From contig CALEMW010000009.1 of assembly GCA_937910695.1 (NCBI GenBank), positions 1 through 64,000 on the forward strand: 64,000 nucleotides of DNA, in the 5' to 3' direction. This document shows, piece after piece, positions 15,988 to 24,762 of the stretch. How positions within the stretch are numbered: the first letter of the stretch is position 1; each line of letters begins with the position of its first letter. Under the pieces are notes generated by a model. That model was not told where the DNA came from and did no database searches. It saw only the letters and a list, made by a program, of their open reading frames with translations. This DNA comes from an uncultured bacterium (GTDB taxonomy: Bacteria > Krumholzibacteriota > Krumholzibacteriia > LZORAL124-64-63). Both the position numbers and the translations under genes were made by a program.

Positions 15988-18440
15988 AGATAAGTCTGAA
16001 CTGGCTTTCCGACTACGTGACCTGGAACGGCACCACTGAGGAGCTGGCACAGCGTCTGACGCTGAGCGGTCTGAACGTCGAGGGTGTGGAACGCTTTGTG
16101 ATTTCGTTTCCCGAAGTGGTCGTGGCCGAAGTCATCACTCGCGAACCTCATCCTGATGCTGACAAGTTGAGTGTCTGCACCGTCGACGATGGGCAAGAGA
16201 CCAAGCAGGTCGTCTGCGGAGCGCCGAACGTGCGCGTCGGCTTGAAGGTCCTGTTCGCCAGGGTCGGCGCCGAGTTGCCCGGCAACTTCAAGATCAAGAA
16301 GAGCAAGATCCGCGGTGTGGAATCGTTCGGCATGATCTGTTCCGCTTCCGAGCTCCGGCTGAGTGCCGAGAGCGAGGGCATCATGGAGCTTGATGACGAT
16401 GTCGTTGCCGGTACGAAGGCGGACGATATTTTCGGCTACTCTGACGAAGTGCTCGACATCGAAGTCACGCCGAACCGCCCCGACTGGCTCAGTCACTACG
16501 GTGTGGCTCGAGAAGTCGCCGCGCTCCAGACCAGCTTGCTGGACACACCCGTGGTCTGGACTCCGCCGAAGACGGGGGGGGAGTCGCCAAAAGTATCGGT
16601 GGAGATCGACGACTTCGGAGACTGTCCCAGATATACGGCCCATCTCGCCAGCGGCGTGAAAGTCGGCCCTTCGCCCCGCTGGATGCAGAACCGTCTGCTG
16701 GCGGTAGGCATGCGTCCCCTCAACAATGTCGTCGACATCACCAATTATGTGCTGATGGAAGTGGGACAGCCCCTGCATGCCTTCGATCGCGACAAGATCG
16801 GTGGTCCGCGGTTGAAGGTACGGCGCGGCAAGGATGAAGAACGCATCCGAACTTTGGACGGGCAGGAACACCAGATCGGCGGGGACGATCTGATCATCGC
16901 CGATGCCAATGGTCCTGTGGCTCTGGCAGGAGTCATGGGTGGTGCCTCGACCGAAGTCGATTCGTCCACCTCGACCGTTCTGCTCGAGAGTGCGTACTTC
17001 GTGCCTGGCCTCGTGCGCAAGACGTCCCGCAAACTGCAGCTGCTGAGCGAGTCGTCCTACCGTTTCGAGCGCGGCGCCGACTGGGATGCCGTGGATCTCG
17101 GCGCCAAAAGGGCCATGTACCTTCTCCACCAGCATGCCGATGCCCATATCTCCACCGCCATCGTGGATCGCCAGGATCCCGACCGCAAAGACTCCGAGCA
17201 GGTCACCCTGCGCGTTCAGCAGGTGAACCGCTTGCTGGGTACGGATCTGACAGCAACGGAAATCGTCGGGCACCTGCAGTCCATCGGCCTGAAGTGTCAG
17301 CCTCTGGGTCAGGCCAGCGACCGCGACAGTCGGAACGGCCGGTTAATGGTGACGGTGCCTTCATTCCGACGGGACATCTTCAAGGAAGTGGACCTGATTG
17401 AAGAGGTGGCCCGCCTTTACGGCTTCGACAGCATCGATTCGAGCCAGGGTTTCCGTGCCGCCACTTCGGTTTCGGTGCGGCCCATGGACCGATTCCTCGG
17501 TGGTGTCCGGCGCATGTTTGCGGCGGTGGGATTCCACGAGATCGTGACTTCGTCGTTCATGGAACGACGTGACGCCGATTTGCTCCACCTCGCTCAGGAT
17601 GATCTGCGTCGGGACATGCTAGCCGTGGACAATCCCCATCACGGTGGGGAGACCCTGCTTCGGACCACAGTTACGCCTTCGCTGCTCCATGCCGCCCGCC
17701 ATAATCTCAATGCGGACCGCAACGTTCCCTTCCGCCTCTTCCAGGTGGGTCGTGCATTCTTGCCGGGTGGACGTAAGCGCGTAGATGTCCGCCACGACGA
17801 CGAGAGACTGCTTCCGGAGGAGCCTCAGATCTTGCAGGCCGCCGTGATCGGTCGCCCGGGTTCTTGTTACGGGGATCTCCCTCTTGGTGCGATGGAACTC
17901 AAGGGACTCTTCGATATTCTCGTAGACCGTACGAGACTGGATCTGCGTCTCGAGCCTGGTGGGGAGGAGTCCTTCTTTGCCGGGGGACTGCAGTGGCGTG
18001 TTCTGGCTGGAAACGATGAGCCCGTCGGCAGGCTGGGCAGCGTGGGGCCGGCCGTGCTTCGGGGGTTCGACATCGAAGTTCCCATCGCGATCCTGGAGAT
18101 CGACTTGGCCCGCCTGAATCTTGACATGCCGCCGGTGCGGTACGAGGCATTTGCCCGCTACCCAGCCGTGAAGCGCGACCTGTCCCTCGTGGTTCCTGAT
18201 TCCGTGTCATACGAAGCCGTGATGACCCGGATTCGTGAGGCTGGCGGTCCTCTTCTGGCAACGTGTGAACTCTTCGATCATTTCCGGGGTGGAAGCCTGG
18301 ACGCAGGTTGCTCGGCCCTTGGAATTCGCTTGAAGTTCCAGTCGGCCAAGGGTAACCTCAAGGGGAAGGCCGTCGACCATGCCATCGTGTCGATTACGAG
18401 CAGCCTGGAAGGCGAACTCGGAGTGACGCTGAGGTCTTGA
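15984..18440 (+). CDS. pheT: Phenylalanine--tRNA ligase beta subunit (TTG start)
   Basis: An 818-residue subunit carrying tRNA binding and editing. It begins KISLNWLSDYV directly after TTG 15984, within the TTGA overlap with pheS; GAGG lies 6 bases upstream. Domains: EMAP-like tRNA-binding domain (about 40-150, with HPDADKLSVC and VVCGAPNVR), B3/B4 editing domain, B5 domain, the inactive core with class II fold, and the C-terminal anticodon-binding FDX-ACB domain (RYPAVKRDLSLVVPD). Normal length for the family. Confidence 0.97.
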   Translation: MKISLNWLSDYVTWNGTTEELAQRLTLSGLNVEGVERFVISFPEVVVAEVITREPHPDADKLSVCTVDDGQETKQVVCGAPNVRVGLKVLFARVGAELPGNFKIKKSKIRGVESFGMICSASELRLSAESEGIMELDDDVVAGTKADDIFGYSDEVLDIEVTPNRPDWLSHYGVAREVAALQTSLLDTPVVWTPPKTGGESPKVSVEIDDFGDCPRYTAHLASGVKVGPSPRWMQNRLLAVGMRPLNNVVDITNYVLMEVGQPLHAFDRDKIGGPRLKVRRGKDEERIRTLDGQEHQIGGDDLIIADANGPVALAGVMGGASTEVDSSTSTVLLESAYFVPGLVRKTSRKLQLLSESSYRFERGADWDAVDLGAKRAMYLLHQHADAHISTAIVDRQDPDRKDSEQVTLRVQQVNRLLGTDLTATEIVGHLQSIGLKCQPLGQASDRDSRNGRLMVTVPSFRRDIFKEVDLIEEVARLYGFDSIDSSQGFRAATSVSVRPMDRFLGGVRRMFAAVGFHEIVTSSFMERRDADLLHLAQDDLRRDMLAVDNPHHGGETLLRTTVTPSLLHAARHNLNADRNVPFRLFQVGRAFLPGGRKRVDVRHDDERLLPEEPQILQAAVIGRPGSCYGDLPLGAMELKGLFDILVDRTRLDLRLEPGGEESFFAGGLQWRVLAGNDEPVGRLGSVGPAVLRGFDIEVPIAILEIDLARLNLDMPPVRYEAFARYPAVKRDLSLVVPDSVSYEAVMTRIREAGGPLLATCELFDHFRGGSLDAGCSALGIRLKFQSAKGNLKGKAVDHAIVSITSSLEGELGVTLRS

Positions 18441-18495
18441 CGGTTCCTCAGGTTGAAGTTGAACGGAGTCCTTTAACCGGAGACTGCGCAAAGAG

Positions 18496-18768
18496 ATGAA
18501 CGAAGCAAGTTTGAAAATCTTGGAAGAACGAGTCCTGGGCGCCGTGCAGCGTATCCAGGAACTTAAATCCGAAAACGAACAGTTGCGTTCGAAGCGCGAC
18601 ATCCTGGAGAGTCAGGTCGCTGAACTGCAGGAGAAGTTCGACGAAAGCCAGCAGGAGCTGATCGGGACCCGTGAGCGGGCCTCGGCTGTGGAGCAGCTGG
18701 AGAACAAGCGCAGGATTATCGAGGAGAAGGTGGGAGGCCTGTTGGAAAAGCTCGACGCCATCGAGTAG
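18496..18768 (+). CDS. Small coiled-coil protein, ZapB-like
   Basis: A 90-residue protein that reads as one continuous heptad-type coiled coil (ELKSENEQLRSKRDILESQ...), with no other domain. It lies between pheT and zapA, the position where many bacteria carry a ZapB-like or TIGR02449-type coiled-coil protein thought to work with ZapA at the division ring. The ATG at 18496 has only a weak ribosome site. Function is inferred from position and fold only. Confidence 0.75.
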   Translation: MNEASLKILEERVLGAVQRIQELKSENEQLRSKRDILESQVAELQEKFDESQQELIGTRERASAVEQLENKRRIIEEKVGGLLEKLDAIE

Positions 18769-18842
18769 TGCCTTCCGAACCGACGGTCCGACGTGGTTCG
18801 GGACGCTGGCGGCCTCATGGCCGGAATGGGAAAGCGAGACCG

Positions 18843-19136
18843 ATGTCCGACCTTAAGAGCGTGACGGTGACCATCTATGGTCAGGAATACACATTGCGTG
18901 GGGACGCCGACGCCAATTACGTCGAGCAAGTCGCCGCGCTGGTCGATCTCAAGATGCGTGAAATCGCCGGTCGTTCTGATTTGGCATCAACCGGTAAGGT
19001 TGCGATCCTCGCGGCCGTCAATCTCGCCGACGAGCTCCTCAGAGAGCGACAGAAGCATCATGAGGCCCTGACGCTCCTCGAAGAGCGGACGGGTCAGATC
19101 GCCACGTTCCTCGACAGCGAGATGGAGAAGCTCTAG
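18843..19136 (+). CDS. zapA: Cell division protein ZapA
   Basis: A 97-residue FtsZ-bundling protein. The N-terminal beta-rich part has VTVTIYGQEYTLRGDAD followed by YVEQVAALVDLKMREIA, the hallmark of ZapA, then a helical dimerisation tail. Start: ATG 18843; the frame is open further upstream to 18768 but ZapA proteins begin here. It is the last protein gene before the probable 6S RNA, an order also known from Proteobacteria. Confidence 0.93.
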   Translation: MSDLKSVTVTIYGQEYTLRGDADANYVEQVAALVDLKMREIAGRSDLASTGKVAILAAVNLADELLRERQKHHEALTLLEERTGQIATFLDSEMEKL

Positions 19137-19149
19137 GAACGGACTGCAG

Positions 19150-19330
19150 TTGGATTCCCTGCTTAGCCCGTGATGGTTCGATAAATTGAGCCAACACTCG
19201 TGTCAAGGGCAACCGGAGTTTACGGGTGGAGGTCATGCCCTCAGGGGAAGGCCGAAGTCCGTAGCAGGAAGCCCACCTGAAGCAATTGGTTCAATTGCTT
19301 CCGACCACACGACTCGGCGGGGAATCTTTC
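19150..19330 (+). ncRNA. ssrS: Probable 6S RNA
   Basis: The gap between zapA and rny folds as 6S RNA should. A 10-bp closing stem GATTCCCTGC (19153-19162) pairs with GCGGGGAATC (19317-19326). The 3' strand of the central bubble carries a compact hairpin GAAGCAATT/AATTGCTTC (loop GGTTC), as in E. coli 6S, preceded by CACCTGAA and followed by the ACTCGGCGG region. The interior arm has AGGGCA (19206-19211) paired with TGCCCT (19236-19241). Length about 175-180 bases fits. ssrS lies directly after zapA in many bacteria. 6S RNA mimics an open promoter and binds the housekeeping polymerase. The competing pair ACGGACT/AGTCCGT (19139/19256) is an alternative fold. Confidence 0.68.
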
Positions 19331-19360
19331 CCACCAGGAGCACAAGCCCTCCCTTCTTTT

Positions 19361-19377
19361 CCTTCCCAACGGGAAGG
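19361..19377 (+). promoter_or_regulatory. Hairpin that sequesters the rny ribosome-binding site
   Basis: CCTTCCC (19361-19367) pairs perfectly with GGGAAGG (19371-19377) across a 3-base loop. The second arm is the Shine-Dalgarno of rny, 8 bases before its ATG. When folded, the ribosome site is hidden. Confidence 0.5.
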
Positions 19378-19385
19378 TGTCGATC

Positions 19386-20960
19386 ATGTCACAGTTGAAT
19401 CCCACCCTTCTGGGCGTGGCCGTAGCTCTGGCGTCGGCCATTGTCGCTTTTGTGCTGGGGTGGTTTCTCCAAAAAACCCGCTATGAGGGTCTTCACGGCA
19501 ACGCCAAAGCGTTGAGTGAAGGAATCGTCGCCGATGCCCATCGGGAGGCGACGTCTTTGAAGCGATCGGCCGAAATCGAAGCCAAGGACGAGATCCTTCG
19601 TGCCCGGCAGGCCTTCGCTGATGAAACCGAACAGACAAGGCGCGAGCAGGCGAAGAGAACCGATTTCCTCGATCAGCGGGATGTCAGCCTGGATAAGAAA
19701 GTCGACTACATCGATCAGAAAGAGCAGCGGCTGGAAAATCGCGTGGCCGAACTGGAGGCAGAGCGAGCCGAAGTGCAGAAGTTGAAGGCTGAAGCCGGGA
19801 CGAAACGCGAAGAGGCCCAGGGGGTCCTGGAGTCCATTGCCGGCATGAGCGCAGAGCACGCCCGGGATATGCTGATGGACCGAATGGTCGCGGACGCTCG
19901 CATGTCGGCGGCCCGACTCGTCCAGGAGATCCGTGAGGAGGCCGAGCGTAACGCCAAGCGCGAGTCCCAAAAGATCCTGAGTCAGGCGATTCAGAGATAC
20001 TCGGCCGAGCATGTAGCAGAGATCTCCATCTCGGTGGTGGATCTGCCCAGCGACGATATGAAAGGGCGGATCATCGGTCGGGAGGGCCGGAACATCCGGG
20101 CCTTCGAGATGGCAACCGGTGTGGATGTGATCATCGATGACACGCCCGAAGCCGTCATCATTTCCGGGTTCGATCCGGTGCGTCGGGAAGTGGCGCGACA
20201 GTCCCTGCAGATTCTCATCCGCGACGGCCGCATCCACCCTGGCCGCATCGAGGAAGTCGTCCAGAAGACCAATGAGGAGATGCTCGAGAAAATCCGTGAG
20301 CTCGGTGAGCAGGCCTGTCTCGACCTCGATCTCAAGAGGATGGACTCGCGGCTCTATCCCTACATCGGACGCCTCCACTATCGGACGAGTTACGGTCAGA
20401 ACCTGCTGCTCCACTGCAAGGAGGTGGCTGCCGTTTCCGCCTTGGTGGCCTCGGAGCTGGGGCTGGATCCCGAGATAGCACGCCGCTGCGGGTTCCTGCA
20501 CGACATCGGCAAGGCCGCCGACCACGAGCAGGAAGGTCCTCATGCAATGATCGGTGCACAGATCGTCCGCAAGTGCGGCGAGAGCGAAGTGGTGATCAAT
20601 GCCGTCGAAGGACACCACCAGGATGTGGATGCCACCTCGCCCTATACGTTCATCACTGCGGCAGCCGATGCAGCTTCGGCTTCACGGCCCGGTGCCAGGC
20701 GCGAGAGTTTCGACACTTACATCAAGCGTCTTGAAAACCTCGAACGCATCGCCGAAAGCTTCGAGGGAGTGGAGAAGTCGTACGCCATACAGGCCGGACG
20801 CGAGATTCGGATCATGGTGGACCAGACACGGGTCTCGGACGAACAGGCAGCCATAATGGCCGAGGAGATCGGTCGCAGGGTTGAAGGCGAGCTCGAGTAT
20901 CCCGGGCAGATCAAGGTGATGGTTCTGAGGGAAACCCGGGCCGTGGCCTACGCCCGTTGA
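19386..20960 (+). CDS. rny: Ribonuclease Y
   Basis: Membrane-anchored endoribonuclease of 524 residues that starts mRNA decay. Layout: one N-terminal membrane helix (LGVAVALASAIVAFVLGWFL), a long charged coiled coil (about 40-200), a KH RNA-binding domain with GRIIGREGRNIRAFE, and the HD phosphohydrolase domain with CGFLHDIGKAADHE. The full length matches the family. ATG 19386 is 8 bases after GGGAAGG; an earlier GTG at 19377 lies within that site. Expression may be tuned by the hairpin that pairs with this site. Confidence 0.97.
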   Translation: MSQLNPTLLGVAVALASAIVAFVLGWFLQKTRYEGLHGNAKALSEGIVADAHREATSLKRSAEIEAKDEILRARQAFADETEQTRREQAKRTDFLDQRDVSLDKKVDYIDQKEQRLENRVAELEAERAEVQKLKAEAGTKREEAQGVLESIAGMSAEHARDMLMDRMVADARMSAARLVQEIREEAERNAKRESQKILSQAIQRYSAEHVAEISISVVDLPSDDMKGRIIGREGRNIRAFEMATGVDVIIDDTPEAVIISGFDPVRREVARQSLQILIRDGRIHPGRIEEVVQKTNEEMLEKIRELGEQACLDLDLKRMDSRLYPYIGRLHYRTSYGQNLLLHCKEVAAVSALVASELGLDPEIARRCGFLHDIGKAADHEQEGPHAMIGAQIVRKCGESEVVINAVEGHHQDVDATSPYTFITAAADAASASRPGARRESFDTYIKRLENLERIAESFEGVEKSYAIQAGREIRIMVDQTRVSDEQAAIMAEEIGRRVEGELEYPGQIKVMVLRETRAVAYAR

Positions 20961-20983
20961 CGAGCTGTGAGCGTGGAGGAATC

Positions 20984-21856
20984 ATGTCCAGCCTGATCCT
21001 GAACGGTCACGAGGTGCGTGACCGCATCTTTGCGGACCTTGCCCGCCGTGTCGAAGAAACCGGTCGACGGCCCGGCCTGCATGTCATTCTCGTCGGGGAC
21101 GATCCGGCTTCTGCAGTCTATGTGCGAAGCAAAGGAAAGGCCTGTGAGAAGGTCGGGTTCACTCACGAGACTCATATTCTGCCGGCGGATATCTCCGAGT
21201 CCTCAGTCCTTGACCTCGTGGCTCGGCTGAATGCCGACGACAGCGTGAACGGCATTCTGGTTCAGATCCCGCTCCCTGCGCACATCTCGGAAGAGAAGGT
21301 CCAGCGTGCCGTACTCTCCGAGAAGGACGTGGACGGATTCCATCCCGAAAACCTCGGTCGTCTGCTGGCGGGCCATCCCCGTTTCGTGGCCTGCACGCCG
21401 CTCGGGGTTCAGGTCATGCTCGAACACTACGGCGTTACGGTGGCTGGCAAGCGGATGGCCATCGTGGGACGTAGTGTCATCGTCGGCCGCCCATTGGCCA
21501 TGCTCATGACACTCAAAGGCAGTGCGGCCAACGCCACGGTCACCATATGCCACTCGGCGACGAGCGATCTGGCAGGTGTCTGTCGCGAGGCGGACATCGT
21601 TGTGGCAGCCATGGGCGTGCCGGGCTTTATGACCAGGGAGCATGTACGCCAAGGAGCTGTGGTGGTGGACGTTGGGATCAACAGGGTCGACGATCCCGGT
21701 GCGAAGAAGGGCTACCGCATCGTCGGCGATGTGGCTCCGGAGGCTCTTGAAGATTGGGCCTCGGCCTATACGCCGGTGCCGGGCGGCGTAGGTCCCATGA
21801 CCATCGCCATGCTTCTGCGCAACACATGGGACGCCATGGTCCTGCAACAGGGATGA
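20984..21856 (+). CDS. folD: Bifunctional methylene-tetrahydrofolate dehydrogenase / methenyl-tetrahydrofolate cyclohydrolase
   Basis: A 290-residue cytoplasmic enzyme of one-carbon metabolism (5,10-methylene-THF to 10-formyl-THF). The catalytic helix YVRSKGKACEKVGF has the family Tyr and Lys; GILVQIPLPAHI and the NADP-binding segment GRSVIVGRPLAML are intact, as is PVPGGVGPMTIAMLL at the C-terminus. ATG 20984 follows GGAGG. The stop overlaps the ATG of the prenyltransferase gene (ATGA), so the two are coupled. Confidence 0.97.
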   Translation: MSSLILNGHEVRDRIFADLARRVEETGRRPGLHVILVGDDPASAVYVRSKGKACEKVGFTHETHILPADISESSVLDLVARLNADDSVNGILVQIPLPAHISEEKVQRAVLSEKDVDGFHPENLGRLLAGHPRFVACTPLGVQVMLEHYGVTVAGKRMAIVGRSVIVGRPLAMLMTLKGSAANATVTICHSATSDLAGVCREADIVVAAMGVPGFMTREHVRQGAVVVDVGINRVDDPGAKKGYRIVGDVAPEALEDWASAYTPVPGGVGPMTIAMLLRNTWDAMVLQQG

Positions 21857-22758
21857 GCGCACACGTGAGTACGAACAGCGCGACGGACCAACGTCTCGCC
21901 GACGACCGGGCCTTGATCGAGTCCCGACTCCATGCAGCCCTGTCTGCCGAGCCTGGAGTGCCGGATCGTCTTGCCCGCGCCATGAGGCACAGCCTGCTCG
22001 GCGGAGGCAAGAGGTTGAGACCTGTCTTGCTGCTCTGGGCACATGATGCTCTCGCTGGTGCACGTCGTGAAGATGCGCTGACGGCCGGCGTCGCTCTTGA
22101 AATGGTCCATACCTACTCTCTGATCCACGATGATCTGCCGGCCATGGACGATGACGACCTGAGGCGTGGACGTGCCACCTGCCATGTCGCCTTCGACGAG
22201 GCGACGGCTATTCTCGCCGGTGATGCTCTGCTGACCCGAGCGTTCGCCTTGCTGAGCCGGGTGCCTGGTCTAGGCGCAGATCTCGTGGGGATTCTCGCCG
22301 ATGCTGCGGGGCCGGCAGGCATGGTCGGCGGCCAGCAGGAAGATCTCGATGCCGAGGGAGTGGAACTCACATCAGACCTCGTCCGCCGCATCCATCTGGG
22401 CAAGACGGCCAGGTTGATCGCGGCCCCTCTTGCCATGGGGGCGATCCTGGCGGGAGCCGATCGCAAGGCCGTCGCTGGTATGGAGCAGGCTGGACTCATG
22501 CTCGGACTCGCATTCCAGGCCGCGGACGACGTTCTCGACGCCAGTGCGGACAGTGCCACCCTCGGCAAAACTGCGGGGAAGGACGCTGCGGCGGGCAAAC
22601 CTACCTGGGTGCGCCTTGAAGGGCTCGAGAAGGCCCAGGCCCGGGCGAGACGCTACGGCCTCGAGGGAACAGAGACCCTGGCCGGTCTTCTGAAGCCGGG
22701 ACCGGCGGCGGAGAATCTCCAGTTCCTTTGCCGGGCCCTGTGGGAGCGCTCACGCTGA
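21853..22758 (+). CDS. ispA: Short-chain polyprenyl (geranyl/farnesyl) diphosphate synthase
   Basis: A 301-residue trans-prenyltransferase condensing IPP with allylic diphosphates. The first aspartate-rich motif reads IHDDLPAMDDDDLRRG; the second is FQAADDVLDA. Upstream of the first motif, MVHTYSL carries the small/aromatic residues that set product length, fitting the FPP-synthase (IspA) type. GGGKRLRPVL is the IPP-binding segment. It is followed 102 bases later by dxs, so isoprenoid precursors and their first condensation are encoded together. It could make GPP or GGPP instead of FPP; this is not decidable here. Confidence 0.92.
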   Translation: MSAHVSTNSATDQRLADDRALIESRLHAALSAEPGVPDRLARAMRHSLLGGGKRLRPVLLLWAHDALAGARREDALTAGVALEMVHTYSLIHDDLPAMDDDDLRRGRATCHVAFDEATAILAGDALLTRAFALLSRVPGLGADLVGILADAAGPAGMVGGQQEDLDAEGVELTSDLVRRIHLGKTARLIAAPLAMGAILAGADRKAVAGMEQAGLMLGLAFQAADDVLDASADSATLGKTAGKDAAAGKPTWVRLEGLEKAQARARRYGLEGTETLAGLLKPGPAAENLQFLCRALWERSR

Positions 22759-22860
22759 ACCTGATCGGTGTTGCCGATCCACCCGTTCCGGGGCTATGTT
22801 TGGCCCTGCATCATCACCTTCGCGACTCCGTGAGTCATCGGCAGAGATCCCAGGGGAACC

Positions 22861-24762
22861 ATGAGTTCGATCCTCGACAACCTGAACGACCCGTCCGAAC
22901 TCGTCGGCATGACGACCGAGCAGTTGCGACGTCTCTGCCACGAGCTTCGTGAGGAGATCGTTTCGACGGTATCAGCGACGGGCGGCCACCTCGGCGCCAG
23001 CCTGGGCGTGGTGGAGCTGACGGTGGCCCTGCATCGCGTCTTCCGCTCGCCGCGGGACAAGATCATCTGGGACGTAGGTCACCAGGCTTACGGTCATAAG
23101 CTGCTCACCGGAAGGCATGGGCGGTTTTCGACGTTGCGTCAGCGCGGAGGTGTGAGCGGCTTTCCGAAGCGCAGCGAGAGTCCCCATGACATGTTCGGCG
23201 TCGGCCACGCCAGCACGTCCATCAGTGCAGCTGTGGGGTATGCCCAGGCCCGCGACCTGAAGGGTGAGGACCATGCGGTCATCGCGGTGATCGGCGACGG
23301 TGCCCTGAGCGGCGGCATGGCTTTCGAGGGGCTGAACAACGCTGGGCAGTCGGGTTCGAATCTGATCGTGGTGCTCAACGACAACGAGATGAGCATCGCA
23401 CCCAACGTGGGTGCTCTTGCCAAGTATCTGACTCGGATCACATCCGGCCAGCTCTACACGCGGTTCGAGGCGGACATGTGGAAGATCCTGGGCAAGTTTC
23501 CCAAGGGGGACCAGGTCCAGGAATTGGCCAGCCGCGTGAAGGAAGGTCTCAAGCAGATCATCGTGCCGACCATCCTGTTCGAGGAACTCGGCTTCAAGTA
23601 CTTTGGCCCCATCGACGGACACGACCTGCCATTGATGATCCGGACCTTGGAGTCGGTGCGGCGCCTCAAGGGGCCTGTTCTCATCCACACCGTGACCACA
23701 AAGGGTAAGGGCTACGCTCCGGCCGAGAAGGAACGGGCCAAGTATCACGGCGTGGGGAAATTCGACCGCATCCACGGCGTCACGCCGTCGGCTCCCCCAA
23801 AGATCCCCGCCTACACCACGGTTTTCAGCGACGCGATGTTGGCCGAAGCAGCCAAAGACGACCGGATCGTGGCGATCACCGCCGCTATGCCAGAAGGCAC
23901 GGGGCTCTCTGAGTTTCGCGATCGCCATCCACGTCGCTTCTTCGACGTCGGCATCGCCGAACAGCATGCGGTGACCTTCGCCGCCGGCCTCGCCTGTGAG
24001 GGGCTACGCCCGGTGGTGGCCATCTACTCCACGTTCCTGCAACGGGCCTACGACCAGGTGATTCATGACGTGGCGCTGCAGAAGCTGCCTGTGATTTTCG
24101 CCATCGACCGTGGCGGGCTGGTGGGTGAGGACGGGCCGACCCATCACGGTACCTTCGACATGAGTTTTCTGCGCATCGTACCGAACCTGCTGCTGATGGC
24201 GCCCAAGGACGAGGACGAACTGCGTCACATGCTCGCGACGGCCCTGGCGTACGAATCGGGTCCATCTGCGTTCCGGTATCCGCGGGGTGCTGGCGTAGGC
24301 GTTTCCCTAGACGGCGAGGCGACGCCGCTAGAGATCGGCAAGGCGGAGATCATGCAGCGTGGCGACGACGTCGCCTTGCTCGCCTACGGTGCGACCGTGG
24401 CGGCGGCCGTACAGGCCGCTGCGAAGCTGGCCGAGTCGGGGATCGGGGCCAGCGTCGTCAACATGCGTTTTTTGAAACCATTGGACGAGGATGTTCTCGC
24501 CTGGGCCGCTGCCCATCACCGCCGTCTGGTGACCATCGAAGAGAATTCCTTGATCGGCGGCTTGGGTTCGGCGGTCCTGGAGTGGGCTGCGTCGCAGGAA
24601 GAACGGCCTGAAGCACCCATCACGCCCATCGGTATTCCCGATCGTTTCATTGAACACGCTTCGCGTGATTCCCTGCTCAGCGAACTCGGCCTGGCGGCCG
24701 ACGGTATCGCCGCACGGGTCATCGATCTGTTGAGTCCCAGAACAATGCGGGCAGGATCGTGA
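22861..24762 (+). CDS. dxs: 1-deoxy-D-xylulose-5-phosphate synthase
   Basis: Thiamine diphosphate enzyme (633 residues) joining pyruvate and glyceraldehyde-3-phosphate, first step of the MEP isoprenoid route. The N-terminal GGHLGASLGVVELTVALH, the thiamine-binding GDGALSGGMAFEGLNNAG with the distal Asn, and the pyrimidine-domain DVGIAEQHAVTFAAG are intact, followed by the transketolase C-domain. Its stop overlaps the GTG start of nadK by four bases. AGGGGAAC lies before the ATG. Confidence 0.97.
   Translation: MSSILDNLNDPSELVGMTTEQLRRLCHELREEIVSTVSATGGHLGASLGVVELTVALHRVFRSPRDKIIWDVGHQAYGHKLLTGRHGRFSTLRQRGGVSGFPKRSESPHDMFGVGHASTSISAAVGYAQARDLKGEDHAVIAVIGDGALSGGMAFEGLNNAGQSGSNLIVVLNDNEMSIAPNVGALAKYLTRITSGQLYTRFEADMWKILGKFPKGDQVQELASRVKEGLKQIIVPTILFEELGFKYFGPIDGHDLPLMIRTLESVRRLKGPVLIHTVTTKGKGYAPAEKERAKYHGVGKFDRIHGVTPSAPPKIPAYTTVFSDAMLAEAAKDDRIVAITAAMPEGTGLSEFRDRHPRRFFDVGIAEQHAVTFAAGLACEGLRPVVAIYSTFLQRAYDQVIHDVALQKLPVIFAIDRGGLVGEDGPTHHGTFDMSFLRIVPNLLLMAPKDEDELRHMLATALAYESGPSAFRYPRGAGVGVSLDGEATPLEIGKAEIMQRGDDVALLAYGATVAAAVQAAAKLAESGIGASVVNMRFLKPLDEDVLAWAAAHHRRLVTIEENSLIGGLGSAVLEWAASQEERPEAPITPIGIPDRFIEHASRDSLLSELGLAADGIAARVIDLLSPRTMRAGS

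Noticed and set aside
15939-17273. 444-codon minus-strand frame within pheT
   Set aside because: pheT is intact and unmistakable on the + strand; the antisense product matches nothing and has no start signal.
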